Below are positions 16,993 to 25,247 of a stretch of DNA of 64,000 nt, piece after piece. Source of the stretch: DAOTXS01 sp034433515 (GTDB lineage: Bacteria; Chloroflexota; Anaerolineae; UBA4142); assembly GCA_034433515.1 (NCBI GenBank), contig DAOUAL010000057.1:62001-126000 (forward strand), in the 5' to 3' direction. Both the position numbers and the translations under genes were made by a program. The notes beneath the pieces were generated by a model, which was not told the DNA's origin, did no database searches, and worked only from the letters and a program-made list of their open reading frames with translations. How positions within the stretch are numbered: position 1 is the first letter of the stretch; each line of letters starts with the position of its first letter.

Positions 16993-19049
16993 TTGATCTC
17001 GTCATGCAGAGCCGGCTTGTTGACCGGCATCGCGCGCCATTGGCTTGCTAAAACATTCAACGCATCATCTACCGGTTTGCCTTCGTTATCTACCAAACTA
17101 AACTCGCTGACGAGCAAGCGCAAGGGATCGTACGGATTGGGCGCTTTGGGATTGGGTTGATCGGGACCAAATACGTACGCAAAGCCACCGATGGACGACG
17201 TTTCTTTGACCGTGTTCCACATCATTGCGTAATGCACCGGTCGTTCACTGCGCGCTAAACCAAAGGGGGCAAACTCGCCCACCGCGAACGCAATGCCCAA
17301 GCGTTCCTCCACACTTTTGCGCGTGGTGTTCAAGACCAACGCCACGCCATCCGGTTTGCCGTACGTGTTGACGGCAAAGATCAAGTATCGGCTGGGATCA
17401 GGTGCGGAGTGTTGCTGGCGCACCCGGCGAATAGACTCTTCGATGTACGGAACGTACCAATCGCGCGGCTCTTTGATGACGCTCACGCGGTAAGGATCGA
17501 GGGAATGCGCCAGCGCGGCGAGTTCGACCAGAAAATCGGAGGCGATTTGAAGTTTATCCGGCGTCCGATGATGTTCGGTTTCCATTCGATGGAGCAATTC
17601 ATCGCCGCCCGGATTCCAGCCCCATACCGCCGGAAAATTCTTGTACTCAAGCACATATTTCCGAAATTCGTTCTTGATCTGCTCACGGTAATTCTTGTTT
17701 TCGTAGGAGCCCTTGGCATCCAACTCAAACGGCATAATGACGCCAACGTCATACGCATTTGCGATTTCTAAGGTTACGTGATCGTACACTCCCCAACCGA
17801 TCACCGCGTTGATTCCGGCATCGCGCATAATTTGAAAATCACGCTGATGATATTTGCGTTTCAGGTCATCAGGAAGCGCGGTATAGTTGACGTTATAGTT
17901 TAGCCCACGAATGTATGTGGGGTGATTGTTCACCACAAGGGAAAACGTGGTGCCGCTTTTCTGCAATTCGACGCGCCGCTCCCGAATCGGGGTGGCGGTG
18001 GGTACAGGAGTAGGCGAGGCGATCACGGTGGGAGTTGCCACAATGACCGCTGGCAGGGTTGGCGTGATGGGAGGCAAGGTGGGCGTCCACGTTGGCGTGG
18101 GTTGCGGGACGATGGCGATTTCCATCCTTTGGGGAGTTGGCGCAATGGCGACGAGTGGCGTTGGTGAGACAAGTATCGTGTTGGCGATGCCAAAATAGTT
18201 TTGTGCAATGGGTAAAAGCGTCAGCAGACCCAAAAGGACAATTCCAAGGTTCAGTTTTCTCAAAACTCTTGCATAAAGGGATGAGCGTGCGAGAACAATC
18301 GGTTGACCGAATAGCGCACGAATCCGCCACATCAGTTTTCCGATGAGCCACGCCGTCGCGATGCCGGCGAAGATGAGCGTGGTAGGAATGAGTAACGGCA
18401 ACGCCTGATCCATCAACCAATTGTACTGTTGTTTGTTCACTTGGAACAAGAGTGAGAAACCTACCCCTAGTCCGGTCTCGCGCAAGCCGGCAAGCGCAGG
18501 CGACAGGGTCAAACTAAACGCCGCTCCAATCGCCTGCATCATCAAGAACAAACCGATGACCACGCGCCACACATCGAACGCCGAGGCGGTTCGGATCACA
18601 TCTGACAACGCGCGTTTTTTCAATCCGCTTTGAAGAATAAGCGCGCCCACCACGGTGGTGATGAATTCGACGATGGATTGCGTCGCATAAAAGCCCAGCA
18701 CAGAGCTGTGCTTGCTCACCACCGCGCTTACGCCGGCAGGAGCGGTGAATGCTTCGGGAGGGATGAATAGAGATGGCACGAGCGTGTGCAAAAGGTTGCC
18801 AAGCGGACCAGCAACCACGATGCCTTGGGCTTGTACACCGCTCAGCGTTTCGAGCATGATCGAGGCGTGGATGGGGCTGGCGAGGAATTGCTTGACCAGT
18901 TGATAAAAAAATTCGCCTTTGGGTAGATCACTCATCCAAGCCGCCACAAGAATGATGAGTAATTCGTGCGCCAAAGCGAGGATGGGGATGCAGAGGACGA
19001 CACTAATAAGAATACGGATTGCGCGGTTCGGCATTCGATCTATTGGCAC
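16989..19049 (-). CDS. Membrane-anchored protein with glycoside-hydrolase-like TIM barrel
   Basis: A 686-residue protein. About residues 1-290 contain some six to seven hydrophobic helices. A Thr/Pro-rich linker follows (about 305-360, repeats of PTPT/TPTLPP). The C-terminal ~320 residues resemble the TIM barrel of GH2/GH5-type glycosidases (NNHPTYIRGLNYNVNY, WGWNPGGDELL, FAVGEFAPFG). The segments GDE and GEF place acidic residues where catalytic acids sit in those families. It probably acts on cell-surface polysaccharide outside the cell. The start is GTG 19049; ATG 19034 is an alternative. It precedes murE with a 4-base overlap. Confidence 0.65.
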   Translation of the reverse strand: MPIDRMPNRAIRILISVVLCIPILALAHELLIILVAAWMSDLPKGEFFYQLVKQFLASPIHASIMLETLSGVQAQGIVVAGPLGNLLHTLVPSLFIPPEAFTAPAGVSAVVSKHSSVLGFYATQSIVEFITTVVGALILQSGLKKRALSDVIRTASAFDVWRVVIGLFLMMQAIGAAFSLTLSPALAGLRETGLGVGFSLLFQVNKQQYNWLMDQALPLLIPTTLIFAGIATAWLIGKLMWRIRALFGQPIVLARSSLYARVLRKLNLGIVLLGLLTLLPIAQNYFGIANTILVSPTPLVAIAPTPQRMEIAIVPQPTPTWTPTLPPITPTLPAVIVATPTVIASPTPVPTATPIRERRVELQKSGTTFSLVVNNHPTYIRGLNYNVNYTALPDDLKRKYHQRDFQIMRDAGINAVIGWGVYDHVTLEIANAYDVGVIMPFELDAKGSYENKNYREQIKNEFRKYVLEYKNFPAVWGWNPGGDELLHRMETEHHRTPDKLQIASDFLVELAALAHSLDPYRVSVIKEPRDWYVPYIEESIRRVRQQHSAPDPSRYLIFAVNTYGKPDGVALVLNTTRKSVEERLGIAFAVGEFAPFGLARSERPVHYAMMWNTVKETSSIGGFAYVFGPDQPNPKAPNPYDPLRLLVSEFSLVDNEGKPVDDALNVLASQWRAMPVNKPALHDEIK

Positions 19050-19138
19050 GTCGAGTGCTTGCTCCTTCAGACTAGAATAATTCTATCACATTCCAATTGC
19101 CGACGCAAAATGCACAAACCGAATCGCACGATGAAGCA

Positions 19139-19603
19139 TCAACGAAATTCAAATTCCTCTTTGTGCCCAAATCCTTGAGTGTTATCAATCCAACGCAACC
19201 AACGCGGCGTGATTTTGTACAACTCGATCACGCCAAATAAGGGATGGGCTTGTCCCAATCTTTCAACCGAAGGTAACCATTTGCGCACAAATGGAAACTT
19301 GGCAACATAAATCTCAAAACCGTGCTGGCGATCGGTTGCCTCATTGACCCGCATCGCTTTGCCGATGATTTGGACGCCGCGAATGGTTTGCCAATCCTTG
19401 GTCGTGTGATGCACGGTGGCACTGATTTGCGAGATGCGCGCCAAGTTTTGCGCGTGTTGAGTGTGCGGATCGGACAAAAAGTAGAGTGACGGTGTAGCGT
19501 CATGCACGTAGAACAAATCGCACAAGTACGGCGAGCCATCGGGATTGAGGGTGCCCAACGTGAGGGTTGTTTGCGTGGAAAGAAAATCATCCCAAGGTTT
19601 CAT
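19139..19603 (-). CDS. Pyridoxamine-5'-phosphate-oxidase-fold (PPOX) protein
   Basis: A 154-residue split-barrel flavin-binding-type protein. The pattern TLTLGTLNPDGSPYLCDLFYVHD followed by LYFLSDPHTQHAQNL is typical of the PPOX/FMN-binding class, which includes F420- or heme-related reductases. ATG 19603 overlaps the ubiX stop (ATGA); a TTG 18 bases upstream is less likely. Co-transcription with ubiX, ubiA and ubiD suggests a redox job near quinone synthesis, but the specific reaction is unknown. Confidence 0.75.
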   Translation of the reverse strand: MKPWDDFLSTQTTLTLGTLNPDGSPYLCDLFYVHDATPSLYFLSDPHTQHAQNLARISQISATVHHTTKDWQTIRGVQIIGKAMRVNEATDRQHGFEIYVAKFPFVRKWLPSVERLGQAHPLFGVIELYKITPRWLRWIDNTQGFGHKEEFEFR

Positions 19604-20172
19604 TCGGCGGATTCTTTCCAACGCGTGTACAAATCGTTCTCTAGTCCAATGCGCGCGAGGATCCGTCCGACCGTCCCGTCCACCAGATCGTCGAGGGTTT
19701 GGGGACGACCATAGAACGCCGGCACCGGTGGAAAGATGATTGCACCGATTTCCGCCGCGCGTTCCATCAATCGCAAGTGTCCCAGGTGGAGAGGTGTCTC
19801 ACGCACCACGAGAAGCAAGGGGCGCCCTTCTTTAAGGGTTACGTCCGCCGCGCGCACGATGAGGTCATTCGAGTACGAGTTGGCGATGGCGGAGAGGGTC
19901 TTGATGCTACACGGAATCACGATCATTCCGCGTGTAGCAAAACTGCCGCTGGCAATCATTGCCCCAATCTCGCGTACATCGTACACGGTGTGGGCAAGCG
20001 CTTCGACATCTTTGACCGACCATTCAGTCTCGGCATGAATCGTTTGTTTTGCGGCGGGACTGATGATCAAATGAGTTTCAATATTAGGCATCGTGCGTAC
20101 GACTTGAAGCAAGCGAATCCCATAAATCACTCCGCTCGCTCCCGTAATGCCAACGATCAGACGCTCGCTCAT
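19600..20172 (-). CDS. ubiX: Flavin prenyltransferase UbiX
   Basis: A 190-residue enzyme that prenylates FMN from dimethylallyl phosphate to make the cofactor of UbiD decarboxylases. The motifs GITGASGVIYGIRLL (FMN-binding loop), GSFATRGMIVIPCSIKTLSAIAN and RPLLLVVRETPLHL are diagnostic. The start is ATG 20172 behind GGAG, not the upstream 20199. It lies in one strand block with ubiA and ubiD, where its product would be used. A short low-complexity gap (20173-20232) precedes it. Confidence 0.93.
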   Translation of the reverse strand: MSERLIVGITGASGVIYGIRLLQVVRTMPNIETHLIISPAAKQTIHAETEWSVKDVEALAHTVYDVREIGAMIASGSFATRGMIVIPCSIKTLSAIANSYSNDLIVRAADVTLKEGRPLLLVVRETPLHLGHLRLMERAAEIGAIIFPPVPAFYGRPQTLDDLVDGTVGRILARIGLENDLYTRWKESAE

Positions 20173-20232
20173 CCTTGCTCCTTCGAAAATGGGGGACAAA
20201 TTTCAAATTTGTCCTACACGTTGAACAACGCT

Positions 20233-21090
20233 TTACACCATTGGAAACCAAATGCCGAGCAACGCGCTGACAAAAACGAGCACGCTAATGTAACCGTTCA
20301 CGTTAAAGAAAGCAAGATTGAGTCGAGATAAATCGTTGGGTTTGACAATCGAATTTTCGTACGCGAGTAGAATTGCCACAATGACCCAACCGACCCAAAA
20401 CGGAATACCTAACTGTGCAACGATGCCCACCGCCGCCAGCGCGATCACCATGATCGCATGATTGATGCGTGCTAGCGTCAACGCGGTGGCAATGCCAAAC
20501 TGCGCCGGTACGGAGTACAACCCATCGCGCCGATCTACTTGAACATCCTGGCACGCATAGATCAAATCAAAGCCCGCCATCCAAACGATGACGACAAACC
20601 ACAGCAAGAACGCCGGCAAATCGAGCGAAGCACGCACGGCGACCCAGCCACCCACCGCGGCGATGCCATCGGTCAAACCGAGAATCCAATGGGTGAGCCA
20701 CGTAAATCGTTTGGCATAATGATAGCCGATCAAAAAAACGAGCGCGAGCGGTGAAAGGGCAAAGCAAAGTGGGTTGAGTTGCCACGCAGCAATCTCGAAA
20801 ATCACAAACGCGATCAACACGACCACCATCACGGCGCGCGGCGTAATGAGTCCGCGTGGCAGCGGACGATTCATCGTGCGCGGATTACGCGCATCGAGTT
20901 CGCGATCAATCAAACGGTTGAGTGACATTGCCAGCGTGCGCGCGGATGCCATCGCCAGCGTGATCCAAATAAACTGATGCCACGTGGGCAAGCCGTTGGC
21001 TGCCAGCACCATGCCCAGATAGGCAAAGGGCAATGCAAAGATCGTGTGTTCGAACTTGATATTGTCGAGCAGAATGCGCAGGATATTCAT
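20233..21090 (-). CDS. ubiA: UbiA-family prenyltransferase (menaquinone, MqnP-like)
   Basis: A 285-residue integral membrane prenyltransferase with about eight helices. Two Asp-rich motifs bind the prenyl diphosphate: NRLIDRELDARNPRT (residues ~58-72) and DVQVDRRDGLYSVP. With UbiD and UbiX adjacent, the likely job is prenylation of 1,4-dihydroxy-6-naphthoate in the futalosine menaquinone pathway (MqnP role). A 4-hydroxybenzoate role is possible, but none of the other ubiquinone genes are in the window. It overlaps ubiD by 4 bases. Confidence 0.88.
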   Translation of the reverse strand: MNILRILLDNIKFEHTIFALPFAYLGMVLAANGLPTWHQFIWITLAMASARTLAMSLNRLIDRELDARNPRTMNRPLPRGLITPRAVMVVVLIAFVIFEIAAWQLNPLCFALSPLALVFLIGYHYAKRFTWLTHWILGLTDGIAAVGGWVAVRASLDLPAFLLWFVVIVWMAGFDLIYACQDVQVDRRDGLYSVPAQFGIATALTLARINHAIMVIALAAVGIVAQLGIPFWVGWVIVAILLAYENSIVKPNDLSRLNLAFFNVNGYISVLVFVSALLGIWFPMV

Positions 21091-22553
21091 GACGCTTGGT
21101 CAAAGTATTCGTTCCATCGCGCATCTACCAAGGCGCGAATCTCCGCCGACATTTCGATTTCGGGGGGCCAAGGTTGATGGGGACCCGGATCGCGATCGGT
21201 TTTGCGCGTGGCATCAATCCCCAGTTTGCCGCCAAAATTTTTTTGCAACGACGCATGATCGAGATCATCGCTGGGACCAGAAACGATTTGCACGTCGCGC
21301 AAGGGATCGTAATTTGCCAACACCTCGAACGCGACCTGAGATAAATCGTGAACGTTCACGTCCGCATCCACCACGATAATTGTTTTGGTCAACATCAACA
21401 AACCGAGTCCCCACAAACCATACATCACCTTACGCGCGTGGCCGGGATAACGTTTCTTGATGCTCACGATGACCAGATTGTGAAAGACCCCTTCGGCGGG
21501 CATATTCATATCTACGACTTCGCCCAAGAAGAGTTTGACCAGCGGCAAAAACAATCGTTCGGTGGCTTTGCCCATCCAATAATCTTCCATCGGCGGCTTG
21601 CCTACGATGGTTGCCGGATAAATCGGATCACGGCGCTGCGTGATGGCGGTCACGTGCATCACCGGGTATTCATCGGCAAGCGAATAGTAGCCGGTGTGAT
21701 CGCCAAACGGTCCTTCGAGCCGTTGTTCGCGCGGGTCAACATATCCTTCGATCACGATCTCGGCATCAGCGGGTACCTCCAGGGGTTGCGAAACACACTT
21801 GACCAACTCAACCGATTTGCCGCGTAGCCATCCTGCCAACATCATTTCGTCAATGTCCGGCGGCAATGGGGCGGAGCCCGACCAAATGATGGCCGGATCG
21901 CCGCCCAGCGCAACCGCGACCGGAATTTTTTCCGCGCCAATGTCGCGCGCAACGCGTTGATGTTCCGCGCCTCCTTTGTGGCGTTGCCAATGCATCCCCA
22001 GCGTTTGATCGTCAAAAACTTGCAAACGATACATGCCCACGTTACGCTTGCCGGTCTTGGGATCGCGGCTCAAGACGCAGGGCAAGGTGATATAGCGCCC
22101 GGCATCTTGGGGCCAGCATTGGAGGATGGGCAACGTAGAGAGCGCAGGTTTTTCTTGAATGATTTCTTGGCATGCGGCGCGACTGACGTAACGCGGTTCG
22201 GTGTTTTTCAAACCATTCAACATCTCTAGCCCGCGTTGCGCTTTTTCGATCAACCCTTTGGGCATCTCGAGCGAGATAAACTCGGATAATTTCTTGTTCA
22301 AATCATCGAGACGCTCAATGCCCAATGCCCATGCCATTCGTTGTTCGGTGCCAAACAAGTTGATCGCCACCGGCATCGAGTGACCGCGCACGTTTTCAAA
22401 GAGGAGCGCGACGTTTTGCTCACCCTTGCTCTTCATCACGCGATTGGCGATCTCGGTGATTTCTAGGTCTTGGCTCACCGGCGCGGTAATACGTTTGAGT
22501 TGTTTGTTTTTTTCAAGCCGGGCAAGAAACTCACGCAAATCGCGGTATGCCAT
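21087..22553 (-). CDS. ubiD: UbiD-family decarboxylase (menaquinone, MqnL-like)
   Basis: A 488-residue prenylated-FMN-dependent decarboxylase. The N-terminus MAYRDLREFLARLEKNKQL and the central stretches PFGDHTGYYSLADEYPVMH and GKPPMEDYWMGKATERLFLP are characteristic of UbiD, with the E-(R)-E acidic/arginine active-site residues expected in this part. It would decarboxylate the prenylated naphthoate made by the adjacent UbiA, using cofactor from UbiX. The operon order is ubiD-ubiA-ubiX-PPOX, with 4-base overlaps at two of the junctions. Confidence 0.92.
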   Translation of the reverse strand: MAYRDLREFLARLEKNKQLKRITAPVSQDLEITEIANRVMKSKGEQNVALLFENVRGHSMPVAINLFGTEQRMAWALGIERLDDLNKKLSEFISLEMPKGLIEKAQRGLEMLNGLKNTEPRYVSRAACQEIIQEKPALSTLPILQCWPQDAGRYITLPCVLSRDPKTGKRNVGMYRLQVFDDQTLGMHWQRHKGGAEHQRVARDIGAEKIPVAVALGGDPAIIWSGSAPLPPDIDEMMLAGWLRGKSVELVKCVSQPLEVPADAEIVIEGYVDPREQRLEGPFGDHTGYYSLADEYPVMHVTAITQRRDPIYPATIVGKPPMEDYWMGKATERLFLPLVKLFLGEVVDMNMPAEGVFHNLVIVSIKKRYPGHARKVMYGLWGLGLLMLTKTIIVVDADVNVHDLSQVAFEVLANYDPLRDVQIVSGPSDDLDHASLQKNFGGKLGIDATRKTDRDPGPHQPWPPEIEMSAEIRALVDARWNEYFDQAS

Positions 22554-22560
22554 AGGGCTC

Positions 22561-24549
22561 CTATTTTTTCAAATACTTGCCAAACCATTGCACAATGCGT
22601 TCCAAACGTTCCTTGCGATGCTTGGGTTTGCCACTGCGCGAGAGTTCGTGCGTTTCATCCGGAAAACGCACCAACTCGGTTGGCACGCCCAGTTTCTTCA
22701 GCGCGATGTAAAACTGCTCCGCTTGTTCGATGGGACAACGGAAATCTTTTTCGCTGTGCAAGATCAACGTGGGCGTTTGGCAATTTGCCACGTGCGCGAT
22801 TGGCGAATGTTGCAAATACTCTTCCGCGTTGTTCCACGGCTCACCGCCCACGTACCACTCGCTAGCGAAAAAGTGTCCAATGTCGCTGGTGCCATAGAAC
22901 GAGTACCAATTGTTGAGGGCGCGCATCGAAATTGCCGCTTTGAAACGATTAGTGTGCGTAATGATCCAACTCGTCATATAGCCGCCATACGATCCGCCCG
23001 CCACGCCGGTACGCTTTGGATCAATCCACGCAAACTTGTTCAGCGCATAATCCATCACCGCCATCACATCGCGATAATCGCGTCCGCCCCAATCTTTGGC
23101 GATACAGGCAGCAAACTCTTGACCATAGCCAGCACTGCCCCGTGGATTGCAAAAGATCACCGCGTATCCTTGTGCGCACAAAATTTGAAACTCGTGAAAG
23201 AACGTGGCGCCATACGCACTGTGCGGTCCGCCGTGAATTTGCAGAATCGCCGGATATTTTTTCCCGGCTTTCCAATTCACCGGCTTCATCAACCAACCCT
23301 CAATCGCCACGCCTTCGTTCGAGACGACAAAGTGTTCTGGTTTGGAGAGTTGCCGCGTCGCCAAGACATCGGCATTGACGCGCGTAAGTCGTTTCAGCAC
23401 ACCCTTCGTTGTGGTAGTGAACACATCGTTGGGATTGAGTGGTTCGCTCAATGCCAAGGCAAACCGATTCGCCGCGCGCGCAAAAGACCAGCCGACGATG
23501 TGATGTTCACCGCGCGTGATTGGTCGAACCTCGCCACCGTGTGCTGGCACCGCATACACGTTACTCGCGCCGTGATCGGTGGCAACAAAGTAAATCGTCT
23601 TGCCATCTTTCGACCATTGCGGTGCGGTGGGCGCGCCTTCCGGTGAACGCAAATCGGTGGCAAGCGCGCTGCCATAGGTGCGATCAAACCCGGCGGTGAT
23701 CTTGACTGCCTTGCCGCCGCGGGCGGGCATCACGTAAATCCCGGCTTCGGTTACGTGCGAGTACTCGTTCTCGTGCCCAACGAAGGCGATCCACTTGCCG
23801 TCCGGTGAAAACGATGGTGCGGATGTGGGACCTTTGCGCCGGGTCAATCGTTGGAGTGCGCCGCCCTTTGCCGGCACCGCCCACAAATCGTTCCACAGTT
23901 GTTCATCGGCTTGCGCAGAACGATTAGCGGCAAAGACGATTGTCTTGGAATCCGGCGACCACGCCGGCGCGCCGTGATTGTAGCCACCGCGCGTGAGTTG
24001 TTTCGTGGTGGCGTCTGCAACGGTAACTACAAAGATTTGGCGCCACCCATAATCCCAGAATCCTTCGTCGTTCGATTTATAGTTGAGCCGGGTGTATGCT
24101 TTCACGTCGGAATCGTCGCGCACGTTGTTGGTCTTTTTCGTTTCTGGCGTAATCACTTTGGAAGTGTACGCGATCATCGTTCCATCCGGCGACCACACTG
24201 GCGCGCTGGGTTTGTTGGCATCCTCGGTCAAGCGGCGCGCTTCACCGCCAGCCAGCGAAATGAGATAGAGTTGGTCTTTCTTCTCCTTGTCGCGGTCGGA
24301 AACGAACGCCAGCGTTTTGCCATCGGGCGACCAACGTGGCGCACGATCCTTGCACTCGCCAAATGTGAATTGGCGTGGCGGTGCCGAGCCATCGCTGGGA
24401 ACAAGCCAAAGGTGGGCGGCATACTTGTCGCCCGGCAAATCCGGTGTGGTGAGGACAAACGCAATCGTTTTGCCGTCTGGCGAAATCTGCGGATCGGACA
24501 CCAGTTTGATGTTGAACAGATCGTCAATGGTGATTGGATGTTTAGGCAT
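22561..24549 (-). CDS. S9 prolyl-oligopeptidase-family peptidase
   Basis: A 662-residue acylaminoacyl-peptidase/dipeptidyl-peptidase-like serine peptidase without signal peptide. The first ~400 residues contain repeated WSPDG blades (SPDGKTLAF, SPDSKTIVF, SPDGKWIAF) of a TolB-like beta-propeller. The C-terminal alpha/beta-hydrolase has the nucleophile in GGSYGGYM, an Asp in HSEKDFRCP and the His in DETHELSRSG. It probably trims peptides in the cytosol. It starts 8 bases upstream of ubiD behind an AGGAG site; the functional tie to ubiD is unclear. Confidence 0.92.
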   Translation of the reverse strand: MPKHPITIDDLFNIKLVSDPQISPDGKTIAFVLTTPDLPGDKYAAHLWLVPSDGSAPPRQFTFGECKDRAPRWSPDGKTLAFVSDRDKEKKDQLYLISLAGGEARRLTEDANKPSAPVWSPDGTMIAYTSKVITPETKKTNNVRDDSDVKAYTRLNYKSNDEGFWDYGWRQIFVVTVADATTKQLTRGGYNHGAPAWSPDSKTIVFAANRSAQADEQLWNDLWAVPAKGGALQRLTRRKGPTSAPSFSPDGKWIAFVGHENEYSHVTEAGIYVMPARGGKAVKITAGFDRTYGSALATDLRSPEGAPTAPQWSKDGKTIYFVATDHGASNVYAVPAHGGEVRPITRGEHHIVGWSFARAANRFALALSEPLNPNDVFTTTTKGVLKRLTRVNADVLATRQLSKPEHFVVSNEGVAIEGWLMKPVNWKAGKKYPAILQIHGGPHSAYGATFFHEFQILCAQGYAVIFCNPRGSAGYGQEFAACIAKDWGGRDYRDVMAVMDYALNKFAWIDPKRTGVAGGSYGGYMTSWIITHTNRFKAAISMRALNNWYSFYGTSDIGHFFASEWYVGGEPWNNAEEYLQHSPIAHVANCQTPTLILHSEKDFRCPIEQAEQFYIALKKLGVPTELVRFPDETHELSRSGKPKHRKERLERIVQWFGKYLKK

Positions 24550-24572
24550 CGCGTCTCCTAAGGGGTTAAATC

Positions 24573-24749
24573 ATGAGCATACGTCGCACATTCACACTTG
24601 AATTCAAAGCCGAGCGCGTGCTCGAGCCTTGACAGGCCAGTTCTCTCAAGCGGAACTTGCGCACACCTCCACTCAGCCCACAACAACTCTCCGAATGGAA
24701 AGCAGAGTTTCTCGCCAACGCGCCGCTAATTTTGCAACCCGCCTCATGC
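24573..24749 (+). pseudogene. Remnant of an IS3-family transposase OrfA
   Basis: Three frames must be joined to read it. MSIRRTFTLEFKAERVLE starts at 24573 and hits a stop at 24630. LTGQFSQAELAH continues one frame on. LSPQQLSEWKAEFLANAPLI (about 24670-24740) follows in another. Together these make the N-terminal helix-turn-helix and the WKAEFL segment of IS3-type OrfA. There is no OrfB and no clear terminal inverted repeat, so this is a decayed fragment. Confidence 0.8.
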
Positions 24750-24992
24750 CCGATCTTGATTTGGAGACCTACACCAAAAACGTACTGCGTCAATACGTGG
24801 TGTGCAGTCGTGTGAGCAAAATTCCCGGTCAACTTAAAACGCGAGGTGGTTCTGCGCCACATCGCTCAAGAATTTGAACCGGGCAAACGCTATTCCGAAA
24901 AGTACATCAATGAAATTCTCAACGCGTTTCACACCGACGGTGCCACCCTCCGGCGCGAGGTGGTGAATTTCAAGTTGCTAAAGCAAGCGTAA
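24748..24992 (+). pseudogene. Frameshifted DUF2087 protein remnant
   Basis: The first frame reads MPDLDLETYTKNVLRQYV…SKIPGQLKT. At about 24840 the reading continues one frame on as REVVLRHIAQEFEPG and then KRYSEKYINEILNAFHTDG, TLRREVVNF, ending at TAA 24990-24992. This is the small DUF2087 domain, sometimes found fused to HTH regulators. It abuts the IS3 fragment directly, suggesting that insertion and decay removed its 5' end. Confidence 0.7.
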
Positions 24993-25109
24993 GGATATTA
25001 TTGGCACAATATTGATTGACCCAAGGGGATACCCTCGTACAACAATCAACCATCGCGCCTGTGCTAGCCATCCGTATCATACACCGCCCCTTTTGCCCTG
25101 TCAAACAAC

Positions 25110-25138
25110 TTGCGCAAAAATTCGACTTGTGCTATATT
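25110..25138 (+). promoter_or_regulatory. Promoter of the nusA operon
   Basis: TTGCGC (25110-25115), a 17-base spacer and TATATT (25133-25138) with an extended -10 TGC. The transcript would start near 25145, giving a leader of about 100 bases before nusA. Confidence 0.6.
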
Positions 25139-25149
25139 TTGAGCCGTTG

Positions 25150-25220
25150 AACCTCCGCGCGACCTTCCTTCGAAAAGTGGGAACTCTCCCACTTTTTTGT
25201 TTAGGCAACGGCGGAGCACC
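25150..25220 (+). promoter_or_regulatory. Structured leader of the nusA operon
   Basis: A perfect 10-bp hairpin (AAAAGTGGGA 25173-25182, loop ACTC, TCCCACTTTT 25187-25196, then two further T) sits inside an outer pairing CTCCGC (25153-25158) with GCGGAG (25211-25216). The inner hairpin plus T run looks like an intrinsic terminator, so the leader could attenuate transcription, for example in response to NusA levels. This is inference from structure only. From 24993 to 25247 there is no gene. Confidence 0.6.
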
Positions 25221-25247
25221 TGTGGGAGGATGTGAGGTTAGAGCAAG

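Noticed and set aside
25225..25235. Two-codon ORF (ATG TGA) in the nusA leader
   Set aside because: GGAGG abuts the ATG with no spacing, so initiation is unlikely; it is probably chance.
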